The translations under genes and the position numbers were made by a program. From Candolleomyces eurysporus (lineage: Eukaryota; Basidiomycota; Agaricomycetes; Agaricales; Psathyrellaceae), in the NCBI GenBank assembly GCA_027579435.1, contig JANBPK010000318.1, positions 1-41,557 on the forward strand: a stretch of 41,557 nt of DNA. Reading direction: 5' to 3'. Below are positions 33,555 to 41,557 of the stretch, piece after piece. How positions within the stretch are numbered: the stretch's first letter is position 1; every line of letters starts with the position of its first letter. A model generated the notes under the pieces. The model was not told where the DNA came from and made no database searches. It worked only from the letters and a program-made list of their open reading frames with translations.

Positions 33555-35850
33555 ATGGGTACCGCATCCGCACCAATACCATCGTCGCCAGCGGCTCCGA
33601 GCCCCATAATCGTGAAATCCTTTGGCTCTCTCCCCGCGTGGACATGGACCCGCATCGAAAATGAACTATCGAGATCAGCATCTCCCCCAGCGCCTGCTTT
33701 GGGCACCATCCCAGGACCACCGATCACTCCTCCAGATCTCACAGCATCGAAGTCGACATCCGCGACACCCTCGACCACCAAATGCTTAAAGGCTGAGACT
33801 TCTGCCATTGATGCTATTAGACCTGCCGAGGAAGTTTTGAATAACAAGCAGCTCATGTCCATTATATTCGCATTTTTGAAGGACAATATACGCTCGGAAG
33901 CCGGGATACCGCTCAAACGGCGCGAGCCGATGTCGGTGTGGACAGCACCACTGGCGCAGTTAGCTCGAGTTAATCACGCGTTTTTTGAAGCGAGCATCGA
34001 GGTGCTTTGGGAGGAGATGTTTGGCGTCCAAGCCTTTTTTCGAACGTTGCTGCCGGATTCCCAAAATGAGGTGTGTGGAATACAATTGAAGTGCTCGCTC
34101 TTGTTGTGGACCCCTNCCCGGCTGATGACTCTCAGTTAAATTTCAGGAGAATACCGTCCAAGTCTTGGGAAAGATTTGAGATCTATTCGTCCAAAACCAA
34201 GTCTCTCGTACTAGATAGGGAGATGTACATTGCAGGGGTACTGGGATGGATGCAGTACCTGTCAGTTGCAAAAGGTCGACCCAATCCGCTATTTCCGGCG
34301 CTCAAACGGCTACGCCTTGGCTCTGTGGACGACATCTCGCTGTTTATCGCATTTCAGGTCCTCCCAAGCATTAATATTCTGGAGATTGACCTTGATTATG
34401 GTCGAGACGAAGAGCTCCACTCCGAATACACCATTGCCTTCATATCGGCCGTCGCTGACAATGCTCAGAACCTCACCACACTTCACCTCGTTGGCCCCGT
34501 AAATAATGAGATCATCAACTCAATCTCTCAAGTATCACGCGTGACGTCTCTGTTCTTCCCGATGAACCACACCATCACAGACGAAACCCTCCTGATGCTG
34601 GATCACCTTCCCTCACTCGAAAGGCTAGTAATTGAAGTAGACTGTCGCACCCTCGCTGCCGAACGCCAATCTCTTCTATCCGTCCCCGTCAGTAGTACTA
34701 TTCCTACCTCACGCGCATCTAATTTGCTCCGCCTGCGCGACCTTGAAGTAGAGGCATTGGGGATTGAACAATTACGGGTGGCAGCAACCATCTCACCCAG
34801 AAATCTCGAAACTCTGGAACTGCATGCCCCTTACGACCTTTCAGCACAGCACATTCTCGTTCCCCTCGCTATCACACTCCACGCCAAAAGGAACCCAAAC
34901 CTGACTTCCATATCTGTCAGTTGCGCCGAGATCGCCTCACTGGGCCCTGTCAAGGTATTCAGGACGAATCCCCACTACACCTCGACAGCATCGTTCATTG
35001 AGGCGCTCACATCCCTACGTAACCTCACCACTCTCTCCATCGTCCGTGTTCCCTTCTTCTCCGTCAGCATCATCGTCGACATACTCAAGGCTTTACCAAG
35101 CATACCCCAGTTGGAAAGCTTTGAGTTCATCCCAAAAGCAGTTTCCTTTGAACAATCCGATGAGTTGGAACTTCCCTCCCTCGGCCTTTTGGAGAACGTC
35201 TCGAGATATAATCCCGGGCTAGTGTGTCTCGCGGTCCTGATGAACATTTCGGATATACCGCCTCCTCCTCAAAATCAAGCCTGTGCTTTGACGCATGGGA
35301 TGAAGTCGCTTTGGCTCAGCCCTTCCTCAGATGAGCAGAGCGTCTCGGGGTTCTCGCTAGACCAGACTTTGGATCTGGCGAGATATCTCGATAGATTGTT
35401 TCCGCATCTCGAGCCGCTTTCGAATTTTTGGCCCGAAGACTCGGAAGCTTGGAAAGGATGGAATGGAGTGGACAAGGTTATATCGACGTATCAGGAGCTT
35501 CGTGGTCAAGTTAGCCCTCATACTTCACATAGTTCAGCAAACCGCTGATGAGCCGTCGTATACTATCGATATCCGGTGCATTATTTTTTACATAGTTGAT
35601 CTGCTCTCTTGGACCTTCCCAACCGCTCGTTGATTGACCACCTCTGAGCGACTCGGGACAGGGAGTCGAGCAGTTTTCAAGGTCAGATTTCTCTTCTGGA
35701 CCAAAAAACTTGGGGAATTTTCCATGCTGGAAGGCGTTTCTTGTGTATATATATCTAGCTAGATCTCTTGTCCCCACGGACCGATCTTGACATAAACATG
35801 CATGAACCATTTGTGAGGGGTAATAAAGTAACTTACGCCAAGTCCCACTA
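33253..35850 (+). repeat. Segmental duplication block A (F-box-LRR gene with flanks)
   Basis: Upstream sequence (tgatctcaaattcagc..aaggaatcgatcctca), the gene, its intron and its 3' flank (tatcgatatccggtg..ctagctagatctcttgt..cggaccgatcttgacataaa) recur in the same order at 37720-40260. Because intron and flanks are included, the copies arose by DNA duplication. Confidence 0.85.
33555..35548 (+). CDS. F-box-like leucine-rich-repeat protein, paralogue A
   Basis: Two exons, 33555-34070 and 34136-35548, give 642 aa. The intron (34071-34135, GT-AG) is supported by the paralogue at 38022, which has the same splice points; the n at 34116 lies within it. Residues 1-90 are Pro/Ser/Thr-rich and look disordered. 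The F-box-like part follows (VLNNKQLMSIIFAFLKDN, then LAQLARVNHAFFEASIEVLW). From about 170 the protein is made of irregular leucine-rich repeats (LERLVIEV, LRLRDLEVEAL, LETLELHAP, LRNLTTLSIVRVPF), ending with YLDRLFPHLEPLSNFW. By family it could choose substrates for an SCF ubiquitin ligase, but SKP1 binding is not shown. Faces away from NDUFS1. Intact frame. Confidence 0.85.
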
Positions 35851-37167
35851 TTTGTGTAGACTAAGATGATCACACCTAAGGGACAAGCTTTTTACAGTGT
35901 AAAGCGACCTTCAGGCCCTATTTTGCGTCTGTTGTAAAGGACCCAAGAGGGCCATGTGAAAGTCAAGGGGTCAGCTCAATTTAACCAATTTCAAGCAATT
36001 CCGCGAGAACTGTAAAAGTGGGCAGCAAGTCCGTTAATAGGAAGGGGGTCGGAGGTGAAACTGCAAAGAGAGCAGATTTACAGCGCAAATCTTGGGACTA
36101 GACTGTAAGCCGACTCAGACCAGGCAGTGCTCGTCAAAAACATCTTTAATCCACAGCAATTGATTCTATTCGTCGTTTCGCACTTTTGGGGCAAGATGGT
36201 ACCGCTGTTTGCTCGAGCCGCTATCCGAATTCGCATCGCGACCGAATCTTTGGACAAAATGGCTGGGTAGACTTAATAAACTGAGAACCTGGGATGGAAA
36301 AAGCGAAATTATCAGCTCTTTCAACACTGAACCCAAACCGCCGTCTTCATAAAGCCTCTTTTGAGGCTTATCGGGTCAGGTATGAATTATCGCGGTTGTT
36401 GAGGGGTGTGTGGTGGTGCACATGCCGCCATCAATCCTGTCGTGGCGCTCTCCATTTTTTAATCGATTGGCGCGGGTGGAGAGTGACATCCAAGATTTAT
36501 GAGAATATGATCAAAATTTACAGGAAAAATTCCTCTTTCATCTGACATATATTCCAGATAGGTTAATTTTTGTGAGACAAAACGTGGACCTTCGACCGAG
36601 GTTTCTAGATCTATAGATCTATTGTACTTCGTGTTGATTAACTGATTCCATTGGTATACCCAAGGTATATCACTGAAAGTTCCAAAGCGCAGTTGGGGTG
36701 ATAGGGTCATTAGAGGTCACCTCAATGGTGGCTGATGTATTCCCAACGATTCGAGGCGTAAGAGATAACGAAAGCATTCCATACCCGTATCATTTCATAT
36801 TTTCAGAACCAATTTTTGATTCGGGCCGTGTTGCATGTGGAAAACGACCACCGCGGTGGGGTCCACTTTGAGGTTTGCTCGAGAGCATGTTTAATAGCTC
36901 GTTGACCTAGCGGCTCGCTTGGGAGATTGGTTATTGGTTATCTGTTGCACGGCCAAAAAAAAAAAAATTCGCTTGACGTGAATTTGGTGAAATCTTCCTC
37001 AATGACACAAAACAGAAAAGTCTCGCGGTAGCAGCAGCCATGCATCTTGAAGCTCAAGTACAATTGGGATCGTTTCCGGCTGGCTGTTTGAGCAAATCGG
37101 TATCATTCTACTGGCAAGAATGCTTGTAGAAGGTAGTGACTATGCACAAAACTAATTATTTCCGATA
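35549..37167. other. Intergenic, no gene recognised
   Basis: The first 300 bases are the duplicated 3' flank of paralogue A. The remainder has small frames only, none recognisable, and an A run near 36957-36969. No tRNA, LTR or long repeat seen. Confidence 0.5.
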
Positions 37168-37357
37168 AATATATCGAAGCCAAGACTTTGGACATTAGTA
37201 CACCTGCTGAGGAAGCTCTGAATAACACGGATCTCATGTCCATCATATTCGCATTATTGAAGGGCATTGTATGCTCGCAAGTTGGGATGCACCCCGAAAA
37301 GTGGAAGCCGACGATATCAAAGTGCACAGCACCATTGACGCAATTAGCTCGAGTTAC
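37168..37357 (+). pseudogene. Truncated third F-box-like LRR paralogue
   Basis: Encodes a piece matching the F-box-like part of the two neighbouring paralogues (EEALNNTDLMSIIFALLKG, then CTAPLTQLARV), without a clear start codon. Homology ends abruptly at ttagctcgagtta (37345-37357), where paralogues continue with the next helix. The following bases belong to the inverted-repeat element. The LRR part is missing altogether, so this is a dead fragment. Confidence 0.8.
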
Positions 37358-37365
37358 AGCTGTTA

Positions 37366-37614
37366 CAGCTGGTTGCATATCGATAGACCAGAATCCGCTG
37401 CGCTTCCCTTTTGATATTTGTTTATCTGTGGGGCGTACAAATAAAACATAATGCCCAAACGGGCTGGGTCGTCGCTTTCAACCGCCACCTCCCTCACTGT
37501 AAAACTACTAGAACCCTCTCAAATTTATTTGGTTGCTGCGCCACTGCTCCACAGATAAACAAATATCAAAAGGGGAGCGCGGCGGATTCTGGTCTATCGA
37601 TTTGCAACCAGCTG
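37366..37614. repeat. MITE-like element with 66-bp inverted repeats
   Basis: Left arm 37366-37431 and right arm 37549-37614 are inverted repeats differing at 3 of 66 positions by eye, beginning CAGCTGGTTGCA and containing TTTTGATATTTGTTTATCTGTGG. The 117-bp centre has no coding potential. A third, diverged arm in direct orientation follows at 37609-37672 (CAGCTGTAAGG..GATATTTGTTTACTTGTG), overlapping by CAGCTG. Short ttacagctg repeats precede the left arm (37354-37371). This fits a non-autonomous DNA transposon or a nested pair of solo termini inserted at the break of the F-box fragment. No transposase present and no target-site duplication established. Confidence 0.7.
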
Positions 37615-37719
37615 TAAGGAAACGATAGACCAACTTCCGTTTCGTTTTTGATATTTGTTTACTTGTGAAGTGTCGCAAACAATGGTCATCCCAAACTGGG
37701 CGTATTCCAGCCACCACTT

Positions 37720-40260
37720 CTGATCTCAAATTCAGCGCGTCTGTGCAGCAAGGAATCGATCCTCAGCCAATCGTCGCCCAGGATGCCGCTTCCAAGGAAA
37801 GGCTGGGCAAGAGGTCCACCGCAANCCCCCCCGATCCCAGTCTCCCGCCCTATCCACCCAGTCCCAACCTACCCACCATCCACGACGCCGAAATGCTCGC
37901 GGTCAGGCTGCCCCTATCAAAGATGGTGTTGCAGACGCGAAACAAGGTGTGCGCGGGGCCACCCTCCGTCCTTTTCTCCCCACTCACCTGTTGTCCAGGC
38001 TCCTCAGTAGCCTTTGGCGCTATGAATGACGCGTCTGTGCCAATAACATCGTCGCCAGAAGCTCCTAACCTCGCTTCGGTCGCAACTTCGAATCCTTCGA
38101 TCACTCCCTCTCCAGATCTAGCGGCATCGAAGTCGACATCCGCGACACCCTCGACGACCATCTGCTTAGGGACCGAGACTTTGGTCATTGATACTATTCC
38201 ATCTGCTAAGGAAGTTTTGAATAACACGGATCTCATGTCCATTATAATCACATCCTTGAAGGGCATTATATGCTCGGAAGCTGGGATGCAGACTGAAGGG
38301 TGCAAGCCGACGTCAATGTGGACAGCACCACTGGCGAAATTAGCTCGAGTCAACCGCGTGTTTTTTGAAGCGAGCATCGGAGTGCTTTGGGAGGAGATGT
38401 TTGGTGTCCAAGCCTTTTTTCGAACGTTGCTGCCGGATTCCCAAAATGAGGTGCGTGGAACACAATTGGCGGATGTTCGCTTGGTGGTCGTGAAGCCCTC
38501 CCGGCTGATGATTCTCAGTTTAATTTCAGGAGAATACCGCCTAAATCTTGGGAAAGATTTGGGATCTATTCGTCCAAAACCAAGTATCTCGTGCTGGACG
38601 GGCAGGGGAGTGTCGAAGCGGGGCAGGGATGGATGCAGTACCTGTCGATTGCAAAAGGTCGACCCGATCCGCTATTTCCGGCGTTAAAACGGTTACGTCT
38701 TGTCTCTACGGACAATAACTCGCTGTTTATCGCATTCCAAGTTATCCCAAGCATCAACGTTCTGGTGATCGACCTTGAGTCCGGTCGTCCGGCAGGTCAA
38801 CAGCCCTCACCCGAAGACACCGTTGCTTTCCTATCGGCCGTCGCTGACCACAACCAGAACCTTACCACACTTCACCTCCTTAACCCTGTGAATAATAACG
38901 AAATTATTCAGGAAATATCTCAAATATCCTCCATAACGTCTCTCCTTTTGCATACGAGCCCCGCTATCGCGGACGCGACTTTACTCATGCTACGCCGCCT
39001 TGACTTGCTCGAAAAGCTGGTCATCATACAAGAAGAGGTCCCCCCCCTTGACCACGATCTCTGAAAGCCCAATTCCTCTCCCTGTCTCCCATGTATTACG
39101 CCTATCCAATTTTCTCCATCTTCGCCACCTCGAAGTGAGCGGTTTGGCGGCAGAGCTGGTTCGGATCGTGGCGAAGATCTCACCCAGAAGCCTCGAAACC
39201 CTGAACTTGTTCGACCATCGTTCTCGCTTCCGCTCGGCCCAGCTCATTCTCGTTCCCTTCGTTATTACAACCCAGGCCACAAGGAATCCCAATTTGACTT
39301 CCCTTGTATTCTCTTATTGCCGCNGCCGCGAGGTTTCGGGGGACATTCCGCTAGACCGAGTGGAGCCACTCAGGAAAGATTCCCGCTACATTTCCACCTT
39401 GCCGTTCATTGAGGCGCTCATATCCCTACACAATCTCACTACCCTTTCCCTCACGGGTGTTCCCTTCTTCTCCGTCAGCATCGTCGCCGACATGCTCAAG
39501 GCTTTACCAATAATGCCCCAGTTGGAAAGCTTTGTGTTCCTCCCAGAGGCAGTTTCCTCTCGACAATCCGATAAGTTGGAACTCCCTTCCCTCGGCCTTT
39601 TGGAGAACGTTTCGAGATATAATTCCAAGCTGGTGGATCTCTCAGTACTGATGAACGTTTCGGAAATACCGGCTCCTCCCATCAAGTGGACTCCAACTCA
39701 TGAGATGAAGAAACTCTGGCTCAGTCCCTCGCTCGGTGGAGTAAATACCCCATTCTCGCTGGACCAGACTTTAGATATTGCCCGATATCTTGACAGTCTG
39801 TTCCCGCATCTCGAACCGCGTTCTCCTCGTGGGACTGAAAGCTCGGAATCCCGGGAAGGATGGAATGGGGTGAACAAAGTTATAGCATCGTATCAGCAGC
39901 TTCGTGCCCAAGTTATCGCCAATCTGCGCAGTTCAGCATCGGCCTCGAACCGTTCGTGATCCCTCATATGTCCCTCATCTATTATCGATATCCGGTGAAT
40001 TCGTTTGTGTATATTCAATCTGATCACTTGCACCTTTTGAATTGTTCGTTGATTAGCCACCGCTGAGCAGTGACTCGGGGCGCGAGCGTAGAGGGAGTCG
40101 AGCATCCGCCAACGTCTTTGGGTAAGTCGGCCCTCAAGCTCGGATTGCTCTGCTGGATTTGAAACTTGGGGGATTTTCCGTGCTGCAAGGCGTTTCTTGT
40201 GTATATCTAGCTAGATCTCTTGTTCCTACGGACCGATCTTGACATAAAATATGCATGAAC
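37720..40260 (+). repeat. Segmental duplication block B (F-box-LRR gene with flanks)
   Basis: Second copy of the block at 33253-35850. Its left edge (tctgatctcaaattcagc) falls about 48 bases right of the third arm of the MITE-like element, so the element lies at or near the duplication junction. Confidence 0.85.
38022..39959 (+). CDS. F-box-like leucine-rich-repeat protein, paralogue B (frame break)
   Basis: Same two-exon structure as paralogue A: 38022-38450 and 38519-39959, intron GT-AG. F-box-like region VLNNTDLMSIIITSLKG and LAKLARVNRVFFEASIGVLW, then leucine-rich repeats up to YLDSLFPHLEP. In exon 2 the frame breaks in a run of eight C (39040-39047): as written it stops at 39061-39063. 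With seven C the paralogous sequence (LTTISESPIPLPVS, LRHLEVSGLAAELV) continues to 39959, for about 622 aa. The n at 39324 is compatible with a real base. Either a homopolymer error or a recent inactivation; both sides of the break remain well conserved, which favours error or a very young mutation. The N terminus is shorter than in paralogue A. Function as in that family, unproven. Confidence 0.75.
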
Positions 40261-41557
40261 GTTTTGTGTGGGTGATCGAGCTTTGGCCAGAATCAGTCGT
40301 CAACCTGGTTTGGAAGCCACGGCNAAAAAACCTGTAATTTGGAATGTCCGGCCGTACGACGGTCCGCGGACCTTCGGACTCAGCTGTCCCAGAGTCGTCC
40401 GAAGGTCTGATCGGGACCTAATGTTAGGGCTTCGCTAGACCCCGCCGAATGTACGGTACCTCGATTCGACGTTTGTATAGCGATATCTGAGGTTTTAGCA
40501 CGGAGGACAAAACTCAAAATTGCGAAAAAGATGACACCCCTGTGCGCCGCGGCAGTCGGCCCATTCCCTGCTAACATGCTCTGTATATTTTATCTGGAAT
40601 CCACATATGAACTTAACACCTACCGTACCTTCGCACATCTGAGTAGCAAAAAATTTGTGTCAGACGGACACTCGAACTTTCGAACGTCCGGAGACACATT
40701 CATCAAGAAAACTAATCCAGAGAGAAGAATACTGTATGTAGAAAGAAGGGAACCCGCTCGAGCTGAATCTTGGCCACAAGATGGAACTTAGTAAGGCTGA
40801 ACTTACTCTTTCCGCAGTCATAAGCCGGTCGTAGTCACCGGCGAGGACCAAACAATGGATTGACGGATCAACTCTCGAAGCTTCAGCACAACGTTCATCT
40901 CTCTGGCGGCCCTAGTCCAAGAAAACCTCAACTTGTTTGAATCGGAAGACCTTCCCGTTCTATAATTACCGGCTCCCGGCCACAAATAGTGAAACGCAGT
41001 GTTCCCGCTTCGACCCATAGTCACGACAGCCAGGATGGTGGGTCCTCAGCTCGGAGCGCCAGACAGATTACAGGTCGCGATTCCCCTTGCAGCTGCTCTG
41101 GTCAGTCGGGCGCCTCCAGCTGACAGACAATATGATATCGGTCGGTCACTCGGACTTCCCCCTTGACCCTCAAAATTTGTTCCAGGGGTCGGTGCTGATT
41201 CACTGTACATTGAGAGTTACCGTTCTAATCGGTCGGGCTCTCGTTCACAGAAGAATTATGCTCTCAAATTGGACTCGACGTCCGTTGAGAGTCATCGTTC
41301 AAACAAGTCCGCTATACTTGAATCTCCCCTCGTGGTCCCCGTTCGCAGAAGGCTTANCCCCCCCGAACTCACCGTATCAAGCGACAGTACTCGGTATTGC
41401 GCATGGTATTGGTGTGGTATACGTCGGGGGCGATGCGCAGGTTCGGCGGAGGGCGAAACCAGACGACACTCATGGAGCGATGCTAAACGCGAAGAACCAT
41501 CAATATCAGACATGGATCATCAGTGACTCGATAACGTGGACAGAACGGCGCCATTCG
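40261..41557. other. Right end, no firm gene
   Basis: The n at 40324 precedes an A run. Short palindromes lie near 40361-40407. From 41036 a coding-like + strand run (PQLGAPDRLQVAIPLAAALV) is followed by a possible intron (41135-41186), then by a repeat-like ADSLYIESYRSNRSGSRS and VESHRSNKSA. A third frame (VLGIAHGIGVVYVGGDAQV, from about 41390) is open to the window edge. I do not recognise it; it may be the start of a gene cut by the window, or remnants. The n at 41357 beside a C run could disturb the frame. Confidence 0.3.
40361..40407. repeat. Short palindromes / hairpin
   Basis: GGTCCGCGGACC at 40361-40372 is a perfect 12-bp palindrome. It overlaps an inverted repeat with arms GACCTTCGGAC (40369-40379) and GTCCGAAGGTC (40397-40407) around a 17-base loop. 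No T run follows and there is no adjacent gene end, so its role is unknown. Confidence 0.5.

Noticed and set aside
34071..34135. Frameshift in F-box-LRR paralogue A
   Set aside because: Paralogue B has the same discontinuity with GT...AG ends at matching positions, so it is an intron that splices in frame.
1..41557. tRNA, rRNA or CRISPR features
   Set aside because: I found no convincing B-box with a matching cloverleaf, no rRNA-like sequence and no regularly spaced short repeats; repeats here are long gene units.

Overview
The window reads as nuclear DNA of a filamentous basidiomycete, most likely an Agaricomycete. The genes are split by many short GT-AG introns of about 45-65 nt (a few are GC-AG). 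The gene content also fits: a PDR-type ABC transporter, a secreted aryl-alcohol-oxidase-like GMC flavoenzyme, a tandem family of NACHT NTPases with the N-terminal motif typical of basidiomycete NLR-like proteins, F-box/LRR proteins, and nuclear-encoded complex I subunit NDUFS1. Exon structures were worked out by hand. Where given, exon lengths sum to a multiple of three and the spliced frame stays open.

Layout. 1-1032: no gene recognised. 1033-6591 (+): complete 22-exon PDR/ABCG transporter, 1469 aa. 6886-21430 (-): tandem array of five complete three-exon NACHT genes (561-568 aa) plus one relic cut off just before its P-loop. The units share coding sequence, both introns, an upstream element, a 3' flank and a spacer module of about 185 bp. 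Between copies 4 and 5 lies an unrelated stretch of about 1.9 kb with a decayed histidine/serine-rich coding region. 22076-23737 (-): F-box-like LRR gene with a one-base frame break near its end. 24080-24720: decayed 3' piece of a second copy. 24991-25353 (+): short F-box gene or fragment. 26373-28624 (+): ten-exon GMC oxidoreductase. 28949-30210 (-): unidentified, apparently broken gene. 30324-33027 (-): eight-exon NDUFS1. 33555-35548 and 38022-39959 (+): two F-box-like LRR paralogues inside duplicated blocks of about 2.6 kb. A third, truncated paralogue (37168-37357) is cut by a MITE-like inverted repeat. 40260-41557: mostly uninterpreted, with short palindromes.

How the parts relate. NDUFS1 is housekeeping (respiratory complex I). 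Most of the rest looks accessory and fast-evolving: a xenobiotic exporter, a lignocellulose-type oxidase, an expanding NACHT array and an expanding F-box/LRR family. The NACHT copies are P-loop STAND-type proteins without a visible repeat sensor domain. The family suggests roles in non-self recognition or programmed cell death, but nothing here proves that. Copies 3 and 5 share a displaced splice acceptor and a short insertion, while copy 5 resembles copies 2 and 4 elsewhere, which points to gene conversion or unequal crossing-over.

Data quality. Many of the ambiguous 'n' bases sit beside homopolymers. In at least four coding places, omitting the n restores the reading frame. Single-base frame breaks in homopolymers are therefore suspect.
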